A DNA stretch of 64,000 bases from Affinundibacterium fentianense (GCF_018139545.1 NZ_JAGSPJ010000001.1:984664-1048663); one strand, 5' to 3'; counted from the stretch's first letter, positions 24,727 to 33,674 are shown. The notes: generated from the letters alone by a model not told the origin. A program made the numbers and translations.

Positions 24727-27030
24727 ATGCGTTTTGTTTTTAGACTTGTCGCTTTCGTACTTTCATGTGTGCTGGCCGGCTGCGGTGGCGCTGGCTCAAA
24801 TCAGGTAAGCGAATACAGCAGCCACGCACCTGCTCCAAGCAATTTAATCATCCCGTTTATTGGTCAACGTGCAGACTATGTAATCACCAAAACAAACACG
24901 GGGTACGCAGTTCAACATATCAAGACGCAGACGACTACGACAGTATCAGATTCGAGCGTTCTAAAATTTGACGATGTTTCCGTCACTCTTTCAACACAAC
25001 TTCAAGCAGCTAAGCTCAAATCTTCCGATTTAAACAGCTTGCTCGAACTCTATGTTGCCTTTTTCAATCGAGTTCCAGACGCAGACGGCTTAAACTATTG
25101 GATCGATCAATTGCGCGGTGGCGCGAGTCTAGAACAGATTGCAGACAGCTTTTACCAAGCTGCGATTCAATATGCATCGATCACTGGCTACTCAAATAGT
25201 ATGAGTAACGTCGATTTCGTCAAAGTCATTTACAAAAACGTTCTTGGCCGCTCCGGTGCAACGGCACCACCTGATGCTGACGTGAACTATTGGGCCGATT
25301 TGCTTCGTTCTGGCCAAGTGACCAAAGGAAAATTAGTCAGCACCATGCTATCGGTCGCGCATAATTTTAAAGGTGATGTGACATGGGGTTGGGTCGACCA
25401 ATTATTGACAAACAAAATCAAAATAGCGCATTACTTTAGTGTCGAGCACGGCCTATCCTATAACTCGGCAGAAGATTCGATCAAGAAAGGGATGGCGATC
25501 GCCGCCGCGGTCACGGCCAGTGATACGGAGACTGCCAAAGCAATGATCGGTATTGAATCCTATCCTTCACGCGACCCAAACACACCTTCGAATTTATGGT
25601 CGCCGAACCCGACTTCATTACCTGCTAGTGGCAACTACATCTATCTTCAAAGTGACGGCGGTGATTACATTGGCGGAGGACAAACCTACCTCTATACCAA
25701 TACAGATACGATATTTTCTGTGCGTAATTCGACCGACACAATTCATATCGGTGTCACTGGCAACCAATCTTGGAGTGGTGATTTTCAAGTGATGGCCTCA
25801 CAAAATAAATTACTCAAAGGCTATTACGGTGGTTTAACCCGTTATCCTTTTAATAGTAACGGGCAAGGCGGTCTATCGTGGTCTGGTCAAGGTCGTGGAT
25901 GCAATCAATTAACTGGATGGTTCGTTATCGATAAAATTGAAATCACCTCCGGGGCCATCTCCCAACTTGACATGCGCTTTGAACAGCATTGCGAAGGCGG
26001 AACATACGCCTTGCGTGGTGCCATTCATTGGAGTCAAAAAGACGATACTGCCAATCCACTCGGACCTGTTTTACCGATCCCCTCCGATCTATGGCAACCA
26101 CAATCAGGCATGACACCCTCTACTGGTAACTATGTATATCTGCAAAGTGACTCAGGAGATTACATTGGAGGTGGAAAAACTTACACTTACACCAATGACG
26201 ATACAAACTTCGTATTGAATTCCGGTTCAGACTTTCTGTCAATTAACGTTGGCGGGGATCAAGCTTGGCGAGGCGAATTCAAAGCGATGCAAGGTCTGTC
26301 TCAAATGCAAGTTGGGTACTACGGGAAACTAACGCGCTACCCTTTCAACAATCCTATGATTGGCGGTATCTCATGGAGCGGCGAAGGACGAGGCTGCAAC
26401 ACGCTCAATGGTTGGTTTGCGATTGATAGCATTAGCTTTAGTGGTGGGCAACTGCAATCGATCGAAATGCGCTTTGCACAGTATTGTGAAGGTGGCTCAT
26501 CGGCGTTACGCGGAAAGATCAAATGGGATAAAAACGCCGTTGCCTCTTCATTAGGTCCCGTATTCCCAATCCCAGCGACACTCTGGCGCCCACAAACAAA
26601 CATGGTGCCGAGTACTGGCAATTACGTCTATCTTCAAAGTGATTCCAACGACTACATTGGCGCCGGGCGCACCTACACTTATACTGACACCAATGCCAAG
26701 ATTTCTTTGGATATTGGAACAGGGAGAATTAACCTTGGCATCAGTGGTCAAGAATATTGGAGTGCGACTTTCCAAGCAATGAATTCTTTAGAACTTTTGA
26801 AGCCAGGCTACTATGGTGGCCTCCAACGCTATCCATTTCATAATGCAGCCAAAGGCGGATTAAGCTTTTCTGGCAATGGCCGAGGTTGCAACACTTTAAC
26901 GGGCTGGTTTGCAATCGATAAAATTACATGGTCCGCTGGCTCAGTCGCCGCGTTAGAAATGCGCTTTGAGCAGCACTGCGAAGGCGGAACCAGTGCACTC
27001 AAAGGGCAAATTCATTGGTATCGCCAATGA
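24727..27030 (+). CDS. Lipoprotein with DUF4214 region and three tandem ~160-aa repeats
   Basis: 767 residues. A signal peptide and lipobox (VLAGC|GG) begin it. Residues about 90-265 fit DUF4214 (LNSLLELYVAFFNRVPDADGLNYWIDQL and KVIYKNVLGRSG). Then come three repeats starting near residues 290, 453 and 616, each with TGNYVYLQSDSGDYIGGG, a GYYG.LTRYPF segment, GRGCNTLNGWFAIDSI and an EQHCEGG.ALRG segment. Each repeat has two conserved Cys, probably one disulphide. The repeats look like surface beta-sandwich modules, maybe binding sugars or other ligands. The strong ribosome binding site AAGGGGGGGG is ahead of the start. It follows the LytS/LytTR genes; a terminator follows. Confidence 0.75.
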   Translation: MRFVFRLVAFVLSCVLAGCGGAGSNQVSEYSSHAPAPSNLIIPFIGQRADYVITKTNTGYAVQHIKTQTTTTVSDSSVLKFDDVSVTLSTQLQAAKLKSSDLNSLLELYVAFFNRVPDADGLNYWIDQLRGGASLEQIADSFYQAAIQYASITGYSNSMSNVDFVKVIYKNVLGRSGATAPPDADVNYWADLLRSGQVTKGKLVSTMLSVAHNFKGDVTWGWVDQLLTNKIKIAHYFSVEHGLSYNSAEDSIKKGMAIAAAVTASDTETAKAMIGIESYPSRDPNTPSNLWSPNPTSLPASGNYIYLQSDGGDYIGGGQTYLYTNTDTIFSVRNSTDTIHIGVTGNQSWSGDFQVMASQNKLLKGYYGGLTRYPFNSNGQGGLSWSGQGRGCNQLTGWFVIDKIEITSGAISQLDMRFEQHCEGGTYALRGAIHWSQKDDTANPLGPVLPIPSDLWQPQSGMTPSTGNYVYLQSDSGDYIGGGKTYTYTNDDTNFVLNSGSDFLSINVGGDQAWRGEFKAMQGLSQMQVGYYGKLTRYPFNNPMIGGISWSGEGRGCNTLNGWFAIDSISFSGGQLQSIEMRFAQYCEGGSSALRGKIKWDKNAVASSLGPVFPIPATLWRPQTNMVPSTGNYVYLQSDSNDYIGAGRTYTYTDTNAKISLDIGTGRINLGISGQEYWSATFQAMNSLELLKPGYYGGLQRYPFHNAAKGGLSFSGNGRGCNTLTGWFAIDKITWSAGSVAALEMRFEQHCEGGTSALKGQIHWYRQ

Positions 27031-27083
27031 TATAGGCGCATCGATTACAATCAACCATTGTCATTCCTTAGTAAGCTTAGTAA

Positions 27084-27107
27084 GGCGGCTGTTTTTGCCA
27101 AGCCGCC
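27084..27107 (+). terminator. Terminator after the repeat lipoprotein gene
   Basis: GGCGGCT (27084-27090) and AGCCGCC (27101-27107) form a perfect 7-bp stem. The T-run after it is weak. Confidence 0.6.
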
Positions 27108-27313
27108 ATTTCATCAGCAGATCTCGGTGAATTGGTTCACAATCCAATGCACATGTACTTTCCGAGCGACGAGTCTCTCCAGCCCGAATTTTCTTATAAA
27201 GATTTGCTCTGGGATGTACATGTGAATAACGACTAAGCATTCTCTTACATTGTCCTGCATTCACAGCGAGACACAGGTTTGCAAGAATAGAATTTAAACA
27301 TAGAAGGAATGAG

Positions 27314-28120
27314 ATGAGTTTTGAAACGATGTTAGAACAAGCCGAGCAATCTTCTACCGTGATAATGGAGTCTGGTTGGGGACAAGGTCGCGCTCTATTT
27401 GGAGGCATTTTAGGTGCCTTAGTGGTTGCGCATTTGCAAGCGCGCTCAACGAGTGATGCAAAGCTGCGCGCCCTGACAATTTCATTTGTTGCGCCAGTTG
27501 AAGTAGGCGAAGTTGAATTCAAAGCTGAGGTGCTACGCGCAGGAAAATCGGTCACGCAAATGCAATGTCATGTAATGCAACAAGATAAGGTCGTTGTAAG
27601 CGCACTCGCCAGTTTTGGTGCGGCACGCAGTTCGCAAGTCGTCGTCACGAGTGAGGCGGCGCCGAATATTGGTGCGATCAAAGATGGCCTAAGCTTCCCG
27701 TATATCGACGGAATCGTGCCCGAGTTCACGCGCAAGATCGACTTTCTTTATACCGATTGTGATTTGCCATTCAGCGCCTCATCGAAGTCGCACATCAATG
27801 GCTGGATGCGTTGGAAGGACAGCGCGGAAGTGAGCGCTGCATGTGCGCCACTATTGAGTTTGATTGCACTCATCGACGCGTGGCCGCCAGCAATTTTGCA
27901 AATGCTGGAACGTCCCAGCCCTGCCAGCAGCTTAACGTGGACTTTGGAATTTCCCAGCATAGACGCGGCGGCCTTGTCACAACAAACTAATCCATGGTGG
28001 CAATACCGCGCACAGACGGATGCCGCGCACAACGGTTATGGTCATATTGCGGCTGAGGTCTGGAATGAAGATGGCCAACTCGTTGCGATTAGCCGTCAAA
28101 CCGTCACTGTCTTTGCTTGA
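27314..28120 (+). CDS. Acyl-CoA thioesterase-like protein (4HBT_3 / TesB type)
   Basis: 268 residues, two hot-dog domains. The N-terminal half has GWGQGRALFGGILGALVVAH and LTISFVAPVEVGE. The C-terminal half carries SLTWTLEF and GHIAAEVWNEDGQLVAISRQTVTVF, as in TesB-like thioesterases, which hydrolyse acyl-CoA thioesters in the cytoplasm. AGAAGGAATGAG is the ribosome binding site. It is monocistronic. The exact acyl chain is unknown. Confidence 0.8.
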   Translation: MSFETMLEQAEQSSTVIMESGWGQGRALFGGILGALVVAHLQARSTSDAKLRALTISFVAPVEVGEVEFKAEVLRAGKSVTQMQCHVMQQDKVVVSALASFGAARSSQVVVTSEAAPNIGAIKDGLSFPYIDGIVPEFTRKIDFLYTDCDLPFSASSKSHINGWMRWKDSAEVSAACAPLLSLIALIDAWPPAILQMLERPSPASSLTWTLEFPSIDAAALSQQTNPWWQYRAQTDAAHNGYGHIAAEVWNEDGQLVAISRQTVTVFA

Positions 28121-28331
28121 CGCCACTTAAATAGTGCGAAGAAAGTGCTTAGAACTAGACTTAGGACTAAGCTTCAAGCCAAAAGAAATACACTTCGGCT
28201 TTGCTCTATTTTGCTCTGTTTTGTTCTGTTGGATTTTGAGTTTATGAAAGAGCTTGAGGCCATCACCAAACGAATTAAGTGTGCTAAGCATGGTCTTGTA
28301 GCATTCTCGACAGATTGACGATCCACACCTT

Positions 28332-29528
28332 TTAGTTATTGATACGAACGGTTTCTTGCATTTGTCCGACATTGCCATTCTGATCGCTTGCAATGACGAT
28401 GACGGAATACAGTCCATTCGGAAATACAGCGTCGCCTTGTGCATTCTTGGCAGCGGTATCCCAGTATAAATCTTCGTCGCGCGCATTGATTTTTTGCGGC
28501 ACGGTATGATTCGGTAAATTTGTTAGCACCCACCAAAGATAGGCCTTCTTAGTCCACGAGCCAGCCTCGAGTAAATCGGGGCGTTTAAATAACAAATTGG
28601 CCTCTGCTTTTGCTGTGTTTATGTCACCCAGAAATGGTGGCGTCAACTGAATATTCTGCAGCTGTGATTGATGTTGCCATTTTATTTGGCCTTGTAAATC
28701 ACTGATGCGAATCTCGAATTTTTCTGGCGCGCTTCGACTAACATAATTGCTTGGATGATTTGGACTCAAGTCGCGTATGGCGAGGACGATATCAACTTTG
28801 CCGTAAATGCCTTGGCTGGGATTGATCTCCACTTCACTCGCATTCTTGAAATAACGCAATCCGCTATTAAACTCGGGCTTTTGTTCGTCCGGAAGCGTGA
28901 ATAAATGATTGGGATAGAGTGAAATCGTATCGCGAAACCATGAGCCAGTTGCGGCACGTTGTACGTAATTGAAATGGGTATGCGAATTCCCTTTTAATAT
29001 GCGCCCTACATACTGGCCTTGCCATACTTGCGAGCCGACTTTGAGGCGTGGATCAACCACCAAGTGCGCCATTTGCCATGCTGTTTCAGGCTTGGCTGGA
29101 TCATCCACTGTAATAATGTCACCACTTATATCGCGAATCACACCAGTTTGAACTGCATACACTGGACTACCGTCAGCTAGCATAAAGTCTAAACCATCAT
29201 GCAAATACATACTACTGCGCCCGTCATCACTGCCTTGGTACATCGCAAAATTGTTTAGTACCCACAAGCTAGATCGCATCTGCTCATATTCCATTGCCGT
29301 CATATTGGGAGCATGTTGCGGAAATGGTAGTTTCCCACTTGGTGGTGGCACCAGATAAGTTGGTGCCACTGTAGGAATGGCGGGCAGATCATTTCCTGTA
29401 CTGGGATTATTTGGTAGCGCTGGGTTTGAACTAGCGTTCGTTCCGCCAGAGCCGCCGCAAGAAACCCCACTCGCACATAAGATGATACCGGCACAAAAAC
29501 GAAGTAAGCTGTATGGTAATGAACGCAT
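28332..29528 (-). CDS. M23-like peptidase-domain lipoprotein
   Basis: 398 residues with a lipobox at Cys 24 (SGVSC|GGS) and a Pro/Ser/Asn-rich linker. The central part has HDGLDFMLADGSPVYAVQTGVI (the HxGxD Zn motif of M23 peptidases), MAHLVV and SHTHFNYVQ (HxH). These are the metal ligands of LytM-type enzymes, so it may be active or may be a scaffold. The C-terminal half is beta-rich, with an Ig-like end (PNGLYSVIVIASDQNGN). It stands alone between the thioesterase and the ECF gene. It probably acts on cell-wall peptides or binds them. Confidence 0.75.
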   Translation of the reverse strand: MRSLPYSLLRFCAGIILCASGVSCGGSGGTNASSNPALPNNPSTGNDLPAIPTVAPTYLVPPPSGKLPFPQHAPNMTAMEYEQMRSSLWVLNNFAMYQGSDDGRSSMYLHDGLDFMLADGSPVYAVQTGVIRDISGDIITVDDPAKPETAWQMAHLVVDPRLKVGSQVWQGQYVGRILKGNSHTHFNYVQRAATGSWFRDTISLYPNHLFTLPDEQKPEFNSGLRYFKNASEVEINPSQGIYGKVDIVLAIRDLSPNHPSNYVSRSAPEKFEIRISDLQGQIKWQHQSQLQNIQLTPPFLGDINTAKAEANLLFKRPDLLEAGSWTKKAYLWWVLTNLPNHTVPQKINARDEDLYWDTAAKNAQGDAVFPNGLYSVIVIASDQNGNVGQMQETVRINN

Positions 29529-29882
29529 ACATCCATCCTAAAGTTTGATCTTCTTCATCGATCGTCAGTGCCAAACAATCTGCCGCACCGAAATCAATAT
29601 GCTTGTGATCGTATGGTTAGTCGTAATCGCCATGAAAAAAAGAATCAATAGAGGCAGTATTTTGTGCGATGCTAGCCAGTACAATTCGATTTAATTTCAA
29701 GCCGCACATTAGGTTAAAAAGTAACAAAAATAAAAGATAACGAGAAAATATAAAATAATACATTGCAATAGATCTTCGGGAAAGTATGCGGGGCCTTGTG
29801 GAATAGATTTCAACCTACCAAGGAATCAATCGATGATGCGATACGCCTAAATTTTTGGTCTTTATTCAAATTGGTACACACT
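29529..29882. other. Intergenic region, partly AT-rich
   Basis: About 355 bases between divergent genes. A stretch at about 29700-29770 is very AT-rich with runs of A, which may be a promoter or curved DNA. No ECF42-type motif and no gene is visible. Confidence 0.4.
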
Positions 29883-31175
29883 ATGCACGCTCATCACGAT
29901 CACATTAGAGACACAATTGACCAGATCTACCGTGGTTCATCGCGACACATTTTCGCCACATTGGTGCGCCTTTTAGGTGACTTCGATTGGGCAGAAGAAG
30001 CGCTACACGAGGCCTTTCGCGCAGCTATCGAGAAATGGCCCACACAAGGACTTCCTGCTAATCCGAATGCTTGGTTAGTCTCCGCAGGTCGCTTTAAAGC
30101 GATTGATGGGATACGACGTAACCAACGGCTTACTGCATGGGACGATGCAGCCGAACAGGCCGAAAACATAGCAGACGAGACCCCAACATGGGACGAAATC
30201 CAAGAGCACCAAATACTGGAAGACGATCGCTTACGATTGGTGTTCACCTGCTGTCACCCTAGCCTCTCATTTGATGCGCAAGTCGCGCTGACTTTACGTG
30301 AAGTTTGCGGACTCACGACCGAAGAAATTGCCAACGCATTTTTGCTACCCGCCCCAACTTTGGCGCAACGGATTGTTCGTGCCAAAACCAAAATTCGCGA
30401 TGCACGGATTCCATATCAAGTGCCAGAAGCAGCGCAGCTTCCAGAAAGACTCGCGAGTGTATTACGTGTAATTTATTTGGTATTTAACGAGGGTTACTCT
30501 GCTTCAAGTGGCGATTCTCTCACTCGTAGTGAACTGTCGAATGAAGCAATTCGATTGGCTCGCTTACTACGTGATCTACTACCTGAACAAGCGGAAATAA
30601 TGGGCATATTGGCTCTGATGTTGTTACATGAGTCTCGCCGCACCGCTAGGTTAAGGACACAAGATTCAACCCAACATGATCTCATCCCACTCGACGAACA
30701 AGATCGGAGTCTGTGGCATGCCGCATTGATTGACGAGGGATGTAGCTTAGCGGAGCAAGCACTACGCACAGGACAATTCGGTATTTATAGTTTGCAAGCA
30801 GCAATCTCTGCCGTGCACGCGGAAGCCAAAACCAGCAAGGACACCGATTGGATTCAAATCATCGGACTCTATGACGCTTTGTTTCGTCTAGAGCCTAGTG
30901 CGATTGTGAGCCTCAATCGCTCGGTCGCTGTTGCCATGCACGAAGGACCAGCGCGAGGATTATCCATAGTGACCACACTTTTGCAAGACGAGTCGATGCG
31001 AAAGTACCATTTAGCTCATGCCGCACAAGCGGATATGTATCGGCGTTTAGCTTATTTTCAAGAAGCCAAGGCAGCATATGAACAAGCGTTAAGCTTAAGC
31101 AAACAAGGTGCAGAACAACGATTTCTGAAACGACGTATCGCTGAGATGCAGACACTTTCTCAAGGAATCGCATAA
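29883..31175 (+). CDS. ECF sigma factor with DUF6596 extension (ECF42-type)
   Basis: 430 residues from the ATG at 29883 (MHAHHDH); the longer frame from 29796 starts at TTG. N-terminal sigma region 2 (YRGSSRHIFATLVRLLGDFDWAEEALHEAF) and region 4 (VALTLREVCGLTTEEIANAFLLPAPTLAQRI) precede a ~200-aa C-terminal extension of the DUF6596 / TPR-like type (LYDALFRLEPSAIVSLNRSVAVAMHEGP). Such sigma factors lack a partner anti-sigma and occur with DGPF/YCII genes. That context is exactly present: SRPBCC, DUF1428, VOC, YCII, VOC genes follow on the same strand. It likely directs transcription of these genes. Confidence 0.9.
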   Translation: MHAHHDHIRDTIDQIYRGSSRHIFATLVRLLGDFDWAEEALHEAFRAAIEKWPTQGLPANPNAWLVSAGRFKAIDGIRRNQRLTAWDDAAEQAENIADETPTWDEIQEHQILEDDRLRLVFTCCHPSLSFDAQVALTLREVCGLTTEEIANAFLLPAPTLAQRIVRAKTKIRDARIPYQVPEAAQLPERLASVLRVIYLVFNEGYSASSGDSLTRSELSNEAIRLARLLRDLLPEQAEIMGILALMLLHESRRTARLRTQDSTQHDLIPLDEQDRSLWHAALIDEGCSLAEQALRTGQFGIYSLQAAISAVHAEAKTSKDTDWIQIIGLYDALFRLEPSAIVSLNRSVAVAMHEGPARGLSIVTTLLQDESMRKYHLAHAAQADMYRRLAYFQEAKAAYEQALSLSKQGAEQRFLKRRIAEMQTLSQGIA

Positions 31176-31254
31176 ACAAATCTCGCCTTAATAAAGACTC
31201 GCGTACGAGTCTTCACTCAAAAACCAAACAATATAAAAAAAAATTTTAAGTTCG

Positions 31255-31281
31255 TGTCGAATTGGGCTTCCTCGGTTCGAC
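31255..31281 (+). promoter_or_regulatory. Candidate ECF42-type promoter
   Basis: TGTCGA (31255-31260), a 17-base spacer, then CGAC (31278-31281). This agrees with the signature I recall for ECF42 promoters (TGTCGA at -35 and CGA/TC at -10). It lies after the sigma gene and before the SRPBCC gene. A start site near 31288 would give a short leader to the 31306 ATG. Confidence 0.55.
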
Positions 31282-31305
31282 TAAGTAAAGAAAAGGAGAG
31301 CAGTC

Positions 31306-31389
31306 ATGCTAAGAACACAAGTGACACGGGCAGTTCGCGTTCCATGCATCCGATTCAACATCATTCAACATGAGGAGAACCTTCAATGA
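31306..31389 (+). CDS. Small 27-codon leader ORF ahead of the SRPBCC gene
   Basis: The ATG at 31306 follows AAAAGGAGAG at a good distance. The 27-residue product MLRTQVTRAV...IIQHEENLQ ends at TGA 31387-31389, which overlaps the SRPBCC start (ATGA). This geometry suggests translational coupling. There is no signal peptide, and the peptide matches no family I know. It could be a leader peptide, a functional small protein, or a remnant of an upstream gene. It starts about 25 bases after the putative ECF42 -10 box. Confidence 0.45.
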   Translation: MLRTQVTRAVRVPCIRFNIIQHEENLQ

Positions 31390-31832
31390 CAACAGGTACA
31401 GTTCAACTACACCGTATTCTCAAAGCGAGTCCCGACAAAGTTTATCGCGCTTTTTTGGACAAAGCGGCCACCGCGAAATGGATAGCGCCCTACGGGTTCA
31501 CTTGCACGGTGCACCACATGGATACCAAAGTCGGTGGCACCTTTAGGATGTCATTCGAGAATTTTTCAACAGGACATTCACATGCTTTTGGGGGTGAGTA
31601 TTTAGAACTCATTCCAGGCGAATTGCTGCGCTATACCGACAAATTTGAAGATCCCAATCTTCCAGGCGAGTTGCTCGTCACGATTACACTCAAAGCAGTC
31701 GCCTGTGGCACGGAATTGAATGTCGTTCAGAGTGGTATTCCTGAGGTCATTCCCGTCGAAATGTGCTATCTCGGCTGGCAAGAATCTCTAGAGCAGTTGG
31801 CAAAATTGGTCGAGCCAGACATTGCTGGTTAG
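31386..31832 (+). CDS. SRPBCC (AHSA1-like) domain protein
   Basis: 148 residues of the START/AHSA1 fold: VQLHRILKASPDKVYRAFLDKAATAKWIAPYG, then GGTFRMSFEN, then YLELIPGELLRYTDKFED and a C-terminal GWQESLEQLAKLVE. This family has a deep pocket for small hydrophobic ligands; the function here is unknown. It starts 4 bases inside the small 31306 ORF and is the second member of the ECF42-associated cluster. Confidence 0.88.
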   Translation: MTTGTVQLHRILKASPDKVYRAFLDKAATAKWIAPYGFTCTVHHMDTKVGGTFRMSFENFSTGHSHAFGGEYLELIPGELLRYTDKFEDPNLPGELLVTITLKAVACGTELNVVQSGIPEVIPVEMCYLGWQESLEQLAKLVEPDIAG

Positions 31833-31891
31833 ATTTGAGAACGGGCTCAAACAAGCATTGAATTGACAATCAAAAACAGAAATGGAGACGA

Positions 31892-32251
31892 ATGATGGCC
31901 TATGTTGATGGATTCGTATGCGCGGTCGCGACTGCGAACAAAGAACAATATCTTACCCATGCAAAGCTCATTGCGAGCGTATTCAAAGAGCATGGGGCAC
32001 TACAAGTCGTGGAATGCTGGGGGGATGATGTGCCTGATGGAAAAGTGACTTCTTTTCCACTAGCTGTCCAACGAAAAGAGGATGAAACGGTCGTTTTCTC
32101 ATGGGTACGTTGGCCTTCGCGCACTATACGAGATCAGGCTTGGGGAAAGGTAATGCAAGACCCACGACTGAGTGATCAAGATCGAATTTTGCCTTTTGAT
32201 GGGCAGCGCCTCATTTATGGTGGCTTTGAGATGCTACTAGAAATTGAATAA
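31892..32251 (+). CDS. DUF1428 family protein
   Basis: 119 residues: YVDGFVCAVATANKEQYLTHAKLIASVFKEHGALQVVECWGDDVPDGKVTSFPLAVQRKEDETVVFSWVRWPS is the DUF1428 pattern. The family has a ferredoxin-like dimeric fold and no known reaction. The ATGs at 31892 and 31895 both follow GGAGACG. It sits in the ECF42-associated gene set. Confidence 0.88.
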   Translation: MMAYVDGFVCAVATANKEQYLTHAKLIASVFKEHGALQVVECWGDDVPDGKVTSFPLAVQRKEDETVVFSWVRWPSRTIRDQAWGKVMQDPRLSDQDRILPFDGQRLIYGGFEMLLEIE

Positions 32252-32315
32252 AAAACCTTTCAATTGAATACGACATTTCACGACACTTGATTAATCAAAC
32301 CTCAAAGGAATCCCT

Positions 32316-32726
32316 ATGCCAAAAATGATTTTTGTCAATTTACCAGTCACTGAGCTCTCAAATTCTATTGCCTTTTATACTGCGATCGGCGGCAGCAGAA
32401 ATCCGCAGTTTTCAGACGATACCGCCGCTTGCATGGTGCTTTCAGAATCCATCCATGTCATGCTGCTGACCCACGCCAAATACAGCACATTCACGACCCG
32501 ACCGATTGCAAATACGCACGCCACTAGTGCCAGCTTGCTTGCACTCACGTTCGATAGTCGCGACGAGGTGAATGCAACGCTTGATCTTGCGGTCGCTGCA
32601 GGTGGCCTAGCAGATCCCAATCCGCAACAAGATCTCGGCTTCATGTTCAGTCGCTCGGTACAAGACCCAGACGGTCATGTGTGGGAAATATTTTGGATGG
32701 ACCCTACTGCACTCGCCACCACCTAA
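32316..32726 (+). CDS. VOC family (glyoxalase/bleomycin-resistance-like) protein
   Basis: 136 residues with the VOC pattern: FVNLPVTELSNSIAFYTAIGG, the HVMLLTHAKYSTFTTRPI segment, and DPDGHVWEIFWMDP. VOC proteins use paired beta-alpha-beta-beta-beta modules to bind a metal or ligand. It is clearly a paralogue of the protein at 33200. Substrate unknown. AAAGGAATCC precedes the start. Confidence 0.88.
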   Translation: MPKMIFVNLPVTELSNSIAFYTAIGGSRNPQFSDDTAACMVLSESIHVMLLTHAKYSTFTTRPIANTHATSASLLALTFDSRDEVNATLDLAVAAGGLADPNPQQDLGFMFSRSVQDPDGHVWEIFWMDPTALATT

Positions 32727-32754
32727 CTATCCTAATTGAAAAAGGAGCACCGTC

Positions 32755-33102
32755 ATGAAATACCTGTGTCTCGTCTATCTATCAGAAGAGAATTGGAATG
32801 CATGTCCTGACCCAACATGTTTTGCCTTTGCCGAGCAACTCGCCAAAAGTGGGCATATGATCGCCGCAGAACCCTTACACCCAATACAAACCGCGACAAC
32901 GGTACGAGTACGTAATGGACAAATGTCGATGACTGACGGCCCCTTTGCTGAGACCAAAGAACATTTAGCAGGCTTCTATTTAATTGATGCCAAAGATCTC
33001 AATGAGGCAGTCAGCTGGGCCGCAAAAATTCCTCCCGCCAAATTCGGAAGTATCGAAGTCCGGCCAGTACGCGAATTAGATTTGGGTGTCGCGCCGAGCT
33101 AA
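32755..33102 (+). CDS. YCII-related (DGPF domain) protein
   Basis: 115 residues with the DGPF motif (TDGPFAETKEHLAGFYLIDA) and a Met-Lys-Tyr start. YCII-like proteins form dimeric alpha+beta barrels; the DGPF family is a hallmark partner of ECF42 sigma factors. AAAGGAG is the ribosome binding site. It is probably part of the same transcript as the VOC gene 28 bases before. Confidence 0.9.
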   Translation: MKYLCLVYLSEENWNACPDPTCFAFAEQLAKSGHMIAAEPLHPIQTATTVRVRNGQMSMTDGPFAETKEHLAGFYLIDAKDLNEAVSWAAKIPPAKFGSIEVRPVRELDLGVAPS

Positions 33103-33199
33103 TCATATTCAACCTGCTAGGGTCAAACGATCATTACGAGGACAGAACGAATTCACTGTTTGCTTTCAATGAGTCACTTTATTTAAAAAAAGGAAAAAC

Positions 33200-33610
33200 A
33201 TGGCTAAGACCATCACGATCAGCTTACCCGTCACCGACATCAATGCGTCGAAAGCGTTCTATACAGAGCTCGGCTTTACATTCAATCCAAAATGGGGCGA
33301 CGAAAGTGCAGCATTAATGGTGTGGAGCGACACCATCAGCGTCATGTTGTTGACGCACGAAAAATGGAGCAGCTTTACGACACGCCCAATTCCTCCAACT
33401 ACATCAAGCGAAGTCGCGCTGAATATAAGCTGTGATTCGCGCGAAGATGTGGATGCGATGAATCAGGTTGCTCTAACAAAGGGCGGAATCGCCGATATCA
33501 ATCCAATTCAAGATCATGGTTTCATGTATGGCCGCGACTTCGCTGATCTTGATGGTCATATTTGGGGTGCGGTATGGATGGATATGTCTGCAATGCCAAC
33601 AGAAGACTAG
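33200..33610 (+). CDS. VOC family protein (paralogue of 32316)
   Basis: 136 residues, ISLPVTDINASKAFYTELGF, then VMLLTHEKWSSFTTRPI and DLDGHIWGAVWMDM. The sequence parallels the VOC protein at 32316 along its whole length, so it is a tandem duplicate that has diverged. AAAAAGGAAAAAC is ahead of the start. It ends the ECF42-linked cluster; a bidirectional hairpin follows. Confidence 0.88.
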   Translation: MAKTITISLPVTDINASKAFYTELGFTFNPKWGDESAALMVWSDTISVMLLTHEKWSSFTTRPIPPTTSSEVALNISCDSREDVDAMNQVALTKGGIADINPIQDHGFMYGRDFADLDGHIWGAVWMDMSAMPTED

Positions 33611-33634
33611 TCTCCTGCAAAACTGTCTGTCATG

Positions 33635-33670
33635 AGCATTCCCAACTTCGGCGCCGCGAGGGGGAATGCT
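33635..33670. terminator. Bidirectional hairpin between convergent genes
   Basis: AGCATTCCC (33635-33643) and GGGAATGCT (33662-33670) form a perfect 9-bp stem with a GC-rich loop (GGCGCC inside). It lies between the rightward VOC gene and the leftward M20 gene and may terminate both. T-runs are weak. Confidence 0.6.
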
Positions 33671-33674
33671 ATTG

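Noticed and set aside
27061-27555. Minus-strand ORF of 164 codons
   Set aside because: It overlaps the thioesterase gene, whose family pattern is clear.
28127-28486. Minus-strand ORF of 119 codons
   Set aside because: It overlaps the end of the M23-like gene in another frame and has no pattern.
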